36,722 nucleotides of DNA, from positions 1 to 36,722 of the forward strand of contig JBFEUI010000016.1 of the NCBI GenBank assembly GCA_041547565.1, read 5' to 3'. This document shows, piece after piece, positions 14,495-22,229 of the stretch (positions within the stretch are counted from its first letter, which is position 1; every line of letters begins with the position of its first letter). A program made the translations under genes and the position numbers. The stretch is from JBFEUI01 sp041547565 (GTDB lineage: Bacteria; Pseudomonadota; Gammaproteobacteria; Thiohalomonadales; Thiohalomonadaceae). Below the pieces are notes generated by a model that saw nothing but the letters and a program-made list of their open reading frames with translations, made no database searches and was not told where the DNA came from.

Positions 14495-16329
14495 TGCGGC
14501 TTTCTCCTCGGTTCGAAAAGTTGGACTTCCTGGGTGCGACCCTTCACCTTATAAAAACCATGGTCGGTAAAGTCAAATTGCTCGCCGCACAGGTCGCGCG
14601 TGTCGGCCGAGACCAGGATGCGCGCCCGACCCTTGGTCTGTCCCTCGATACGGCTGGCCAGGTTGACCGTGTCACCGATAGCGGTGTAGTCGAGACGGTT
14701 CTCCGAGCCGATAAAGCCGACCACCCCGGGCCCGGTGTGGATGCCGATCCCCACGTCGAACTGTTCCAGGTCATCGGCAAGGTGTTTACGGAACTCCAGC
14801 AGGGTATCGCACATGGCCAGTGCCGCCTCCACGGCGTGTACCGCCTGGTTTTCATCGTCCACCGGTGCGCCCCAGAAGGCCATGATGGCATCGCCGATAA
14901 ATTTGTCCATGGTGCCGTGGTGGGCAAAGATGACCTTCACCTGGCGGCTGAAATAGTCATTCAGCAGTTCCACCACCTGCTCCGCCGTGCGCTTCTCGGA
15001 CAGGGTGGTAAAGCCGCGAATATCGGAGAACAGCACGGTGATCTGTCGGCTCTCGACCTTCAGGCTGGGCACCGTTTCGCCCTTTTCGATCAGTTCATTG
15101 ACCACCCGCGGGTCGAGAAAGCGGCTGAATATGGTGACCGAGCGCTGGCGCTCCTTGTGCTCCTGCCAGTAGGCGTAGAGTGCCGCGATGGCGTAGTAGA
15201 GCCAGGCGAAGATGGCCGGGGCCAGCACCGGCAGCAGCAACTGTATTCCCAGAAAAAGGTAGGCGGCTGTTGCCAGAACGGGCGTCACGGTGAACAGGAG
15301 CAGGCCGCTGCGCAACGGGCTGAGCCCGGACTGGAAGGCGAACATAAGCGCGCCCAGCAGCGCCAGGGTGAGCAACGGGCCGAACCAGCGCTGCGCCGGC
15401 TGCAGGTGGTCGCCGTGTTTCAGGTTGTCGATGGCGGTGGCGATCATCTCGAAGGCGGGATGCTGGCTGTGTATCGGCGTGGCGCGCAGGTCGTGCTGGC
15501 CGCTGGCAGAGGAGCCGATGATGACAATCTTGTCGCGAAACTCGTCGGCCGGCCGTTGCGACGTGCGTCGGCCCAGGTCTTCGTACAGATCGGCATAGGG
15601 GACCCGCGGGTAGACCAGGCGCGGACCGCGCCAGTTGAGGATGATGTCGTCCTGATCGGGCAGAGGGTAGCCTAGTGCGTCCGCGACCCGTGCCGGCAGC
15701 GAGGGCAGCTGCCAGCCGGCGACGGAAAAGCGCAGCGGGTAGCGCCTGCCGATACCGTCACTGTCCTCAAGAAAATTGATGGCACCGATGCGTGCGGTCT
15801 CGGCCAGCGGCCTGAGCGGCAGCAGCAGTGCGACCCTCGCATTCATGTCGGCCCCCTTGTCCGCGCTAAAGCCGAGTTGCCTGCCGTGCTCTTTTAGCGG
15901 CAGGCCGTGGGGGTCGTTGCCCTGCTCCAGTCGCAGGAAGGGGAAGAAGAGGTTGTCGTGTTGCTGCGCCACCTCGACGAGGTAGCGATCCCCCTCGGGC
16001 TGATTGAGATCGGGGTCGGTAAACAGGATGTCGAACAGGATGGCCCGGGGTTGTTGCGCGGCGATGGCCTCGACCAGCTCGGCGTGTACCGCACGGGGCC
16101 AGGGAAAACGGCCCACCAGCGGGGCCATCTTGTCCAGGCTGTGCTCGTCGATGTCGACGATGACGATATCCGGATCGGGCTGTTGCCGGCTGCTGTGCAG
16201 CTTCAACAGCTGGTCGCTGAAACGGTGCTCCGCCGTGCCCAGCCACCCCAAAGCGCCGTACTCTGCCACGGCTGCCAGCAGCACCAGCAGCGCGATGAGC
16301 AGGTAGGGGCGTTGGCTGAGGCGCTGCAT
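14491..16329 (-). CDS. CHASE2-domain class III adenylate cyclase
   Basis: 612 residues from the ATG at 16329. It has an N-terminal membrane span (YLLIALLVLLAAVAEYGALGWL), an extracytoplasmic CHASE2 sensor domain (about 30-330; DPDIVIVDIDEHSLDKM, FPWPRAVHAELVEAI, AILFDILFTDPD, DKIVIIGSSASGQHDLRATPIH), three membrane spans (about 335-410), and a cytoplasmic catalytic domain. Metal-binding Asp436 (FSDIRGF) and Asp480 (FIGDAIMAFWG) are present. Lys476 and Asp547/Thr549 (RLDYTAIGDTVNLASR) are the purine-selecting residues of adenylate rather than guanylate cyclases. It starts 19 bp after ridA and is followed by overlapping SH3b and M48 genes. The ligand of the sensor domain is unknown. Confidence 0.92.
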   Translation of the reverse strand: MQRLSQRPYLLIALLVLLAAVAEYGALGWLGTAEHRFSDQLLKLHSSRQQPDPDIVIVDIDEHSLDKMAPLVGRFPWPRAVHAELVEAIAAQQPRAILFDILFTDPDLNQPEGDRYLVEVAQQHDNLFFPFLRLEQGNDPHGLPLKEHGRQLGFSADKGADMNARVALLLPLRPLAETARIGAINFLEDSDGIGRRYPLRFSVAGWQLPSLPARVADALGYPLPDQDDIILNWRGPRLVYPRVPYADLYEDLGRRTSQRPADEFRDKIVIIGSSASGQHDLRATPIHSQHPAFEMIATAIDNLKHGDHLQPAQRWFGPLLTLALLGALMFAFQSGLSPLRSGLLLFTVTPVLATAAYLFLGIQLLLPVLAPAIFAWLYYAIAALYAYWQEHKERQRSVTIFSRFLDPRVVNELIEKGETVPSLKVESRQITVLFSDIRGFTTLSEKRTAEQVVELLNDYFSRQVKVIFAHHGTMDKFIGDAIMAFWGAPVDDENQAVHAVEAALAMCDTLLEFRKHLADDLEQFDVGIGIHTGPGVVGFIGSENRLDYTAIGDTVNLASRIEGQTKGRARILVSADTRDLCGEQFDFTDHGFYKVKGRTQEVQLFEPRRKPQ

Positions 16330-16348
16330 GTCGCGCTGCGGTGCCGGT

Positions 16349-16735
16349 TCAGCCGTCCAGTTCCAGCACGGCGTCCATCTCCACCCCGGCGCCCTTGGGC
16401 AGCGAGGCGACACCGATGGCGGCACGCGCCGGATAGGGTTGCTGGAAGTAGTCGGCCATTACCTCGTTGACCAGCGGGAAGTGGGACAGGTCGGTGAGAA
16501 AGATATTGAGCTTGACCACGTCGGCCAGGTTGCCGCCTGCTGCCGTTGCCACCGCGCCGAGGTTGTCGAACACGCGGCGGATCTGCGCCTCCATATCGCC
16601 CTCGACCATCTCCATGGTCTCGGGCACCAGCGGGATCTGGCCCGACATGTAGACGGTGCTGCCCACCTTCACCGCCTGCGAGTAGGTGCCGATGGCCTGG
16701 GGGGCGTGTTCGGTGTGGATGATTTCGCGGGCCAT
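16349..16735 (-). CDS. ridA: RidA family enamine/imine deaminase
   Basis: 128 residues, the standard RidA length. It removes reactive 2-aminoacrylate-type enamines formed by PLP enzymes. Family features are IGTYSQAVKVGSTVYMSGQIPLVPET, the active-site Arg104 in YPARAAIGVASLPKGAGVEMDAV, and Glu119. AAGGAG stands 7 nt before the ATG. It follows spoT on the same strand, as in Pseudomonas and relatives, but a repeat-rich gap of 315 bp separates them. Confidence 0.95.
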   Translation of the reverse strand: MAREIIHTEHAPQAIGTYSQAVKVGSTVYMSGQIPLVPETMEMVEGDMEAQIRRVFDNLGAVATAAGGNLADVVKLNIFLTDLSHFPLVNEVMADYFQQPYPARAAIGVASLPKGAGVEMDAVLELDG

Positions 16736-16829
16736 GTTGTTCTCCTTTGTTTCTCTTCTATTCAGTCTGGATCAAAAGATAGTGGCAAGTAAAAGGGGAA
16801 ATGGCCTGGCAGGCAAGTCCTATATTTAA

Positions 16830-17054
16830 GTGAAGGGTGAGGAGTGAGGTGTGAAGAGAAACTCATGAAACGTTAAACGTAAAACGTGAAATGAGATAGG
16901 GCGCCCTGTGGGCGCCGGAATGCGGCGGGCATGGCCCGCCCTATGTTCTTGATCGTGAAAGGTGAAACGAGATACGTAAAACCTGAAAGGAGGGGGTTGA
17001 CAGGGATCGTGGCGTAGGGACAATCGTGTTCACGCTTCACGCTTCACGCTTCAG
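16830..17054. repeat. Heptamer repeat arrays and palindrome in the ridA-spoT gap
   Basis: This non-coding gap of 315 bp (16736-17050) is made largely of repeats. From 16830 to 16899 ten heptamers follow each other in phase around the consensus GTGAAAC (gtgaagg, gtgagga, gtgaggt, gtgaaga, gaaactc, atgaaac, gttaaac, gtaaaac, gtgaaat, gagatag). A second array of about six units lies at 16955-16996. Three exact TTCACGC units, the opposite orientation, lie at 17029-17049 and run into the spoT stop codon. Between the first two arrays sits the palindromic element at 16896-16944. No open frame in the gap looks coding. Confidence 0.7.
16896..16944. repeat. Double palindromic intergenic element, copy 2
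   Basis: Two perfect 7-bp stems with 3-nt loops occur side by side: GGCGCCC/GGGCGCC at 16900-16916 and GGCGGGC/GCCCGCC at 16924-16940. The second is identical in core to the copy at 458-474. The order of the two units is reversed compared with copy 1. Confidence 0.6.
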
Positions 17055-19174
17055 CCCTTCAGGCGCTGAATATGCGACACCTGTTCGATCTTCCTCAACC
17101 GCTGCATGATGCGCGCCAGGTGGTCGCGATTGTGTACGGCGATGGTCAGGTCGATGCTGGTATGGCTGCCGTCGCGCTCGTGCAGGGCGACGTTGTCGAT
17201 ATTGGCATCGGTTTCGGCGATGGTGGCGGCCACGGTGGCCAGCACGCCACGCTGGTTGAGCACCTCGACCTTCAGTTCGACCGGGAATTCACCCTCGACG
17301 TCCTTCTCCCACTGGACTTCGATCCACTTTTCCGGGTGACGGCGGAATTCGCCGATATTCTTGCAGCTCTGGGTGTGGATCACGATGCCGCGACCGGCAC
17401 TGAGGTAGCCGAGGATCGGGTCGCCCGGGATGGGGCGGCAGCAGCGGGCGAAGTTGACCACGGTGCCCTCCGTGCCCTTGATGTAGAGCGGGCCGTGGCT
17501 GGCGGTGCCTTTCTCCTCCGCCATCTCCAGCGCGGAGCTGTCGGCCAGCAGGGCATTGACCACCAGCGTGGCCATGCGGTTGCCAAGCCCGATATCCTCG
17601 AGCAGGTCATCGAGCGTGTTCAGGTTGTACTGGTGCAGCAGGGCGTCGAGCTGCTGGCTGTCCAGTTCTTCGAGCTTGAGGTTGTTGTCCGCCAGCGCCT
17701 TCTCCAGCATACGCCGGCCGAGCTGGATCGATTCGTCGCGGTGCAGGTTTTTCAGGTAGTGGCGGATGGTGGTGCGGGCCTTGGCGGTGAGCACGAAGTT
17801 GAGCCAGGTCGGGTTGGGGCGGGCGCCCTGGGTGGTGATGATCTCGACACTGGCGCCGTTGTGCAGCTTGGTGTGCAGCGGCACCAGGCGGCGGTCGACC
17901 TTGGCGGCGACGCAGCGGTTGCCCACATCGGTGTGTACCGCGTAGGCAAAGTCGATGGGGGTGGCGCCGCGCGGCAGCTCCATGATCTCGCCGTTGGGGG
18001 TGAACACGTAGACCTCGTCGGGGAACAGGTCGACCTTGACGTTCTCCAGGAACTCCAGCGAGTCGCCGGCGCGTTTTTGCATCTCCAGCAGGTTGGTGAG
18101 CCACTCGCGGGCGCGGGCGTGGGCGATGCTGCCGTTCTCGCTGCCGCTCTTGTACATCCAGTGGGCGGCGATGCCCGCCTCGGCTACCTTTTCCATGTCG
18201 GCGGTGCGGATCTGCACCTCGATGGGAAAGCCGTAGGGCGAGAGCAGTGCGGTGTGCAGCGACTGGTAGCCGTTGGCTTTGGGGATGGCGATGTAGTCCT
18301 TGAACTTGCCGGGGACCGGCTTGTACAGGTTGTGCACCGCACCGAGCACGCGGTAGCAGGTGTCGACCTTGTCGACGATGATGCGGAAACCGAACACGTC
18401 CATCACCTCGTTAAAGGTGAGCTGCTTCTCGCGCATCTTGTTGTAGATGCTGTAGAGGTGCTTCTCGCGCCCCTTCACCTCGAATTCCAGTCCCTCCTGG
18501 CGCAGCCGTTCCTGTATCGTCTCCTGGATCTTCCTGACGATCTCCTTGCGGTGGCCGCAGGCCTTCTTCACTGTCTGCCCCAGCGCCCGTGCGCGCATCG
18601 GGTAGTAGGCGGCGAAGCCGAGCTCCTCCAGTTCGTGGCGGATGGTGTTTAGACCCAGGCGCAGGGCGATGGGCACGTAGATCTCCAGGGTCTCGCGGGC
18701 GATGCGGCGGCGCTTGTCGGGGCGCATCACGCCCAGAGTGCGCATGTTGTGCAGCCGGTCGGCCAGCTTGATGAGGATGACGCGAATGTCGCGCACCATG
18801 GCGAGCATCATCTTGCGGAAGTTCTCCGCCTGGGCGACCGCCTTGTTCTCGAACTCGATGTGGGTCAGCTTGCTGACGCCATCGACCAACTCGGCGATCT
18901 CCTCGCCGAACTCCTCGGTGACGCTCTCCTTGCTGATGGCGGTGTCCTCGATGACATCGTGCAGAATGGCGGCGATCAGGGTCTGGTGGTCGAGTCGCAG
19001 CTCGGAGAGGATGTGTGCCACCGCCAGCGGGTGGTAGATATAGGGTTCGCCGCTCTTGCGGCGCTGGCCCTCGTGGGCCTCGGCACCAAATAGATAGGCC
19101 CGGTATACCTCGGCGACCTGGTCCGGCTCGAGGTACTCCTCGAGCAGGGCGCACAGGTCGCTGATGAGGAACAC
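17051..19174 (-). CDS. spoT: Bifunctional (p)ppGpp synthetase/hydrolase SpoT
   Basis: 707 residues (E. coli 702). It makes and degrades (p)ppGpp. The N-terminal HD hydrolase is complete (GEPYIYHPLAVAHIL, AAILHDVIEDT, KLADRLHNMRTLG). The synthetase follows (EKHLYSIYNKM, DVFGFRIIVD, GYQSLHTALL, EVQIRTADMEKVAEAGIAAHW), then TGS (EVYVFTPNGEIMELPRGATPIDFAYAVHTDVG), zinc-finger/helical (INFARCCRPIPGDPI-like) and ACT domains. The segment before the substrate loop reads GKFKDYIA, the basic form seen in bifunctional enzymes rather than the acidic form of RelA. The start is a GTG with GAGAGGG upstream. It lies downstream of gmk and rpoZ in one operon. Confidence 0.98.
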   Translation of the reverse strand: MFLISDLCALLEEYLEPDQVAEVYRAYLFGAEAHEGQRRKSGEPYIYHPLAVAHILSELRLDHQTLIAAILHDVIEDTAISKESVTEEFGEEIAELVDGVSKLTHIEFENKAVAQAENFRKMMLAMVRDIRVILIKLADRLHNMRTLGVMRPDKRRRIARETLEIYVPIALRLGLNTIRHELEELGFAAYYPMRARALGQTVKKACGHRKEIVRKIQETIQERLRQEGLEFEVKGREKHLYSIYNKMREKQLTFNEVMDVFGFRIIVDKVDTCYRVLGAVHNLYKPVPGKFKDYIAIPKANGYQSLHTALLSPYGFPIEVQIRTADMEKVAEAGIAAHWMYKSGSENGSIAHARAREWLTNLLEMQKRAGDSLEFLENVKVDLFPDEVYVFTPNGEIMELPRGATPIDFAYAVHTDVGNRCVAAKVDRRLVPLHTKLHNGASVEIITTQGARPNPTWLNFVLTAKARTTIRHYLKNLHRDESIQLGRRMLEKALADNNLKLEELDSQQLDALLHQYNLNTLDDLLEDIGLGNRMATLVVNALLADSSALEMAEEKGTASHGPLYIKGTEGTVVNFARCCRPIPGDPILGYLSAGRGIVIHTQSCKNIGEFRRHPEKWIEVQWEKDVEGEFPVELKVEVLNQRGVLATVAATIAETDANIDNVALHERDGSHTSIDLTIAVHNRDHLARIMQRLRKIEQVSHIQRLKG

Positions 19175-19209
19175 CGGGCCCTCTCTCAGCGTCTTGTCAG
19201 GCGCTGTAT

Positions 19210-19473
19210 TCAGGTGGTTTCCTCAATCGCCTCCTCGTTGGAGACTATCGAGTCATCGGCCGCTTCGCGCGCATGACTGGTGTCCAGAATGGTACGGTCG
19301 ACGAGGCCCTCGGCAATTTCACGCAGTGCCACGACGGTGGGCTTGTCATTCTCCCATTCGACCATGGGGTCCTTGCCATTGGCGATCTGGCGGGCACGCT
19401 TGGTGGCGACCAGCACCAGTTGGAAACGGTTATCTACCTGACCAAGGCAGTCTTCTACGGTGACGCGCGCCAT
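19210..19473 (-). CDS. rpoZ: RNA polymerase omega subunit
   Basis: 87 residues. Omega helps assemble the beta' subunit and is part of a ppGpp site. The family opening is MARVTVEDCLGQVDNRFQLV, followed by ATKRARQIANGKDP and KPTVVALREIAEGLV. The tail is acidic (EAADDSIVSNEEAIEETT). GGGAGA precedes the ATG by 8 nt. It is placed between gmk and spoT, the classic order. Confidence 0.97.
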   Translation of the reverse strand: MARVTVEDCLGQVDNRFQLVLVATKRARQIANGKDPMVEWENDKPTVVALREIAEGLVDRTILDTSHAREAADDSIVSNEEAIEETT

Positions 19474-19532
19474 GGGGCTATCTCCCTACATGAAATTCGG
19501 TGAAAAGGCCGGACATTTTAGCGATTGTGCGC

Positions 19533-20171
19533 TCAGTTTTCCAGCAATTCGCTTACAAGCGTCCGCTTGTTTTCAATCTGTATCGGGGTGCGCAGGCGCC
19601 GGGCCAGGATAATGCTGCGCAGTTCGGTCAGCGCCACCTCAAAATTGTCGTTGATCACCAGGTAGTCGAACTCATCGTAGTGGCTCATCTCGCTCAGCGC
19701 ATCGCGCATACGGCGTGCGATGACCGTCTCATCGTCCTGGCCGCGGTTTTGCAGACGCTCCTCCAGCGCCGCTTTGGAGGGCGGCAGAATGAAGATATTG
19801 ACCGCCTCGGGTATCGCCTCGCGTACCTGGCGGGCGCCCTGCCAGTCGATCTCCAGGATGATGTCGATACCGCGCTTCATGTGGTCGAAGGTGGCCGAGC
19901 GGGAGGTACCGTAGTAGTTGTCGAACACCTGGGCGTGCTCCAGAAAGGCGCCGTCGCGGATCATTTCGCGGAAGATGTGCGTGTCGACGAAGTGGTAATC
20001 CACCCCGTCCCGCTCGCCCGGGCGCATCGCTCGGGTGGTGTGTGAGACAGAGACCTCCAGCCGCGGGGTGGAGTCGAGCAGGGCCTTGACCAGGCTGGTC
20101 TTGCCGGCCCCCGAGGGGGCGGAGATGATATAGAGAGTGCCGGGGGCTGCTTTTGATTTATCTGCTGTCAT
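19533..20171 (-). CDS. gmk: Guanylate kinase
   Basis: 212 residues (E. coli 207). It phosphorylates GMP to GDP. The P-loop is APSGAGKT at 18-25. GMP-binding residues lie in VSHTTRAMRPGERDGVDYHFV, and the lid/core in EHAQVFDNYYGTSRS and ILEIDWQGARQVRE. It is first of the gmk-rpoZ-spoT run, 59 bp before rpoZ. Confidence 0.98.
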   Translation of the reverse strand: MTADKSKAAPGTLYIISAPSGAGKTSLVKALLDSTPRLEVSVSHTTRAMRPGERDGVDYHFVDTHIFREMIRDGAFLEHAQVFDNYYGTSRSATFDHMKRGIDIILEIDWQGARQVREAIPEAVNIFILPPSKAALEERLQNRGQDDETVIARRMRDALSEMSHYDEFDYLVINDNFEVALTELRSIILARRLRTPIQIENKRTLVSELLEN

Positions 20172-20193
20172 GGTTGTTACGTCTATTTCCGAA

Positions 20194-20273
20194 GTGAAGG
20201 GTGAAGTGTGAAAAGTGGTGGGAGTGCAGAGCGTGCTCGAACCTCTTCACTCCTGACCCTTTCCTCATCACTC
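20194..20273. repeat. Heptamer repeat arms in the yicC-gmk gap
   Basis: In-phase heptamers gtgaagg, gtgaagt, gtgaaaa, gtggtgg at 20194-20221 face an inverted set ttcactc, ctgaccc, tttcctc, atcactc at 20246-20273. The latter contains the yicC stop codon (20268-20270). The arms can pair in part to form a long imperfect hairpin. The motif is the same as in the ridA-spoT gap. Confidence 0.6.
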
Positions 20274-21134
20274 TATATTCTGTATCTGCTCGCGCATCTG
20301 TTCGATGAACACCTTGAGGTCGACCGAGGCGCGGGTGGTGGCATTGTCGGCCGATTTCGATCCGAGGGTGTTGGCCTCGCGGTTGAGTTCCTGCATCAGA
20401 AAATCGAGGCGGCGCCCTACCGGCTGCTCCTGCTCCAGTACGCGCCGCACCTCCGCGATATGGGTCTCCAGGCGATCCAGCTCCTCGTCCACGTCGAGTT
20501 TCTGGGCGTAGATCACCATCTCCTGCTCGACGCGTTGTTCGTCCAGCTCGGCCATCACCTCGGCCAGGCGCTCGCGCAGCCGCTGGCGCAGGCCCTCGAG
20601 GATACCGGGCATCAGCTTGCGCACCTCAGCAACCACCTGCTCCATGCCGTCGCAGCGTTGCAGGATGATCGCTTTGAGTTTGCCACCCTCGCGCTGGCGG
20701 CTCTCCACCAGCTCATCCAGCGCCGCCTCCAGCAACACCAGTGTCTCGGCCTTGATCCGCTCCATGTCCGGTCCGGGCGTCTGCAGCACGCCGGGCCACT
20801 TGAGCATGTCGAGGGAGTTTATCGGCGCCGGATTGTACAGCAGTGCATCGACCTCGCGGCTGGCGTGCGCCAGCTGGCTGGCCAGTTCATGATCGATGGC
20901 GAGTTCGCCGGCCACCCCCTGCGCGGCACTGAAGCGGATGCCGCATTCCACCTTGCCCCGGCCCAGCCGCTCGGTGATGCGGTTGCGCAGCGTCGGCTCA
21001 AGCGGGCGCAGCTCCTCGGGCAGGCGGGTATGGATCTCGAGGTAGCGGTGGTTGACCGAACGCAGCTCCAGCGTCAGGCTTCCCCATTCGCCGTTCCCCT
21101 CCTGACGTGCGAACGCCGTCATACTTCGAGTCAT
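20268..21134 (-). CDS. yicC: YicC/YloC family endoribonuclease
   Basis: 288 residues (E. coli YicC 287). This family has been shown to be an endoribonuclease that can act in sRNA decay. Typical features are the start TRSMTAFAR, LELRSVNHRYLEIHTRLPEELRPLEP, a long helical middle (EQVVAEVRKLMPGILEGLRQRLRERL), and the C-terminal LDFLMQELNREANTLGSKSADNATTRASVDLKVFIEQMREQIQNIE. GGGAG stands 9 nt before the ATG. It precedes gmk, as in many gammaproteobacteria. Confidence 0.95.
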   Translation of the reverse strand: MTRSMTAFARQEGNGEWGSLTLELRSVNHRYLEIHTRLPEELRPLEPTLRNRITERLGRGKVECGIRFSAAQGVAGELAIDHELASQLAHASREVDALLYNPAPINSLDMLKWPGVLQTPGPDMERIKAETLVLLEAALDELVESRQREGGKLKAIILQRCDGMEQVVAEVRKLMPGILEGLRQRLRERLAEVMAELDEQRVEQEMVIYAQKLDVDEELDRLETHIAEVRRVLEQEQPVGRRLDFLMQELNREANTLGSKSADNATTRASVDLKVFIEQMREQIQNIE

Positions 21135-21169
21135 GAGATCTCCCTGCCGAGTTGGTTTCTATTGCTCCC

Positions 21170-21198
21170 AGTGTAAACTGATTTGCAGTTATTGGAAA
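21170..21198 (-). promoter_or_regulatory. Weak candidate promoter for yicC
   Basis: TTTCCA (21198-21193) and TACACT (21175-21170), 17 bp apart, each match 4/6 of the sigma-70 boxes and lie 36 bp before the yicC start in the divergent gap with the kinase gene. Confidence 0.3.
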
Positions 21199-21266
21199 AA
21201 GGGGTTCCATACTCGCTTTCCGGCAACGATAATGACGCCTATCTATAAACGAGTGTTTGCCGCAGG

Positions 21267-22229
21267 ATGAACGACACAGACAACACCGGCCTGCCGAGCG
21301 GGACGCACCTCGACAACTATGTCATCGAACATGCGTTGGGCGGGGGCGGCTTCAGCATCGTCTATCTCGCCCACGTGGTGGACAGCGAGATCAAGGTCAT
21401 CATCAAGGAGTACATGCCGCGCAAGCTGGCCGAGCGCGGCGATGACGGGCTGACGGTCAAGCCGCGTGAAGAGTCCGCGCGCGACCAGTTCTCCCACGGT
21501 CAGCGCCTGTTCCTGCAGGAGGCCAGTGCCCTGGCCAACCTCAAGCACCCCAATATCGTGCACGTGATCAACTTCTTCCGTGACAACGGCACCGTCTACA
21601 TGGTGATGGAGTATGAGCAGGGGATAAACCTGCTCGACTACATCAAGCGCCACGGCGGCGGGCTGAGCGAACAGTTCATCCGTACCGTGTTCCTGCCCCT
21701 GCTGGACGGGCTGCGGCTGATCCACGCCAAGGGCCTGCTGCACCTGGATATCAAGCCCGGCAACATCTTCCTGCGTCCCGGCGGCCGCCCGCTGCTGCTC
21801 GACTTTGGTGCCGTGCACGAGATGCAGCAGAGCCGCAAGGCGATGCCGGGACAGGTGCTGACGCCGGGCTTCTCCCCGGTCGAGCAGTCGACCCAGGGCG
21901 GCTACGTGGGCCCCTGGACCGATATCTATGCCATCGGCGCCACCATGCGTGCCTGCATCGACGGCAAGGCGCCGCCCCCGGCCCAGGAGCGCTATATGCA
22001 GGATACGATGCAGCCGGCGATGGATCAGTACCGCCGTGGCTACTCGAAGGCACTGCTGAAGGCGGTGGACTGGGCGATGGAGGTGAATCCCGAACTGCGG
22101 CCGCAGAAGGTCGACGATCTGCTGGAGGCGCTGGATACAACGGATAAAGGCAAAAAATCCGAGGATTCCGAATCGATGTTGCAGCGCTTTGCCAACAGCC
22201 TGCCGTGGAAGAACCGGGACAAGCTGTAA
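21267..22229 (+). CDS. Hanks-type serine/threonine protein kinase
   Basis: 320 residues that are almost only kinase domain, with no membrane span. Motifs are the glycine-rich loop LGGGGFSIVY (24-33), Lys47 (IIKEYMP), Glu85 (FLQEASAL), catalytic loop HLDIKPGN (159-166), DFG at 179-181, activation segment end TPGFSPVEQ, TDIYAIGATM, and NPELRP. The catalytic loop has Leu instead of Arg before Asp161, making it a non-RD kinase, which usually needs no activation-loop phosphorylation. The stop overlaps the phosphatase start (TAATG). No convincing Shine-Dalgarno sequence precedes the ATG at 21267. It is divergent from yicC. Its targets cannot be read from the sequence. Confidence 0.92.
   Translation: MNDTDNTGLPSGTHLDNYVIEHALGGGGFSIVYLAHVVDSEIKVIIKEYMPRKLAERGDDGLTVKPREESARDQFSHGQRLFLQEASALANLKHPNIVHVINFFRDNGTVYMVMEYEQGINLLDYIKRHGGGLSEQFIRTVFLPLLDGLRLIHAKGLLHLDIKPGNIFLRPGGRPLLLDFGAVHEMQQSRKAMPGQVLTPGFSPVEQSTQGGYVGPWTDIYAIGATMRACIDGKAPPPAQERYMQDTMQPAMDQYRRGYSKALLKAVDWAMEVNPELRPQKVDDLLEALDTTDKGKKSEDSESMLQRFANSLPWKNRDKL

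Noticed and set aside
16330..16425. Upstream extension of the cyclase frame
   Set aside because: It overlaps the end of ridA in another frame and adds Pro/Trp-rich sequence before a clean membrane span start.
16830..17054. CRISPR-like repeat array
   Set aside because: Units are 7 bp with no spacers and drift in sequence; there are no cas genes. A tandem heptamer family explains it better.
17072..18652. A 526-codon plus-strand open frame
   Set aside because: Antisense to spoT, whose domains are complete; no family features in the antisense product.
22205..22228. Upstream ATG for the PP2C phosphatase
   Set aside because: It lies inside the kinase coding end; the TAATG junction and the family start MEYLVAETNRLGNRRSNQD favour 22229.
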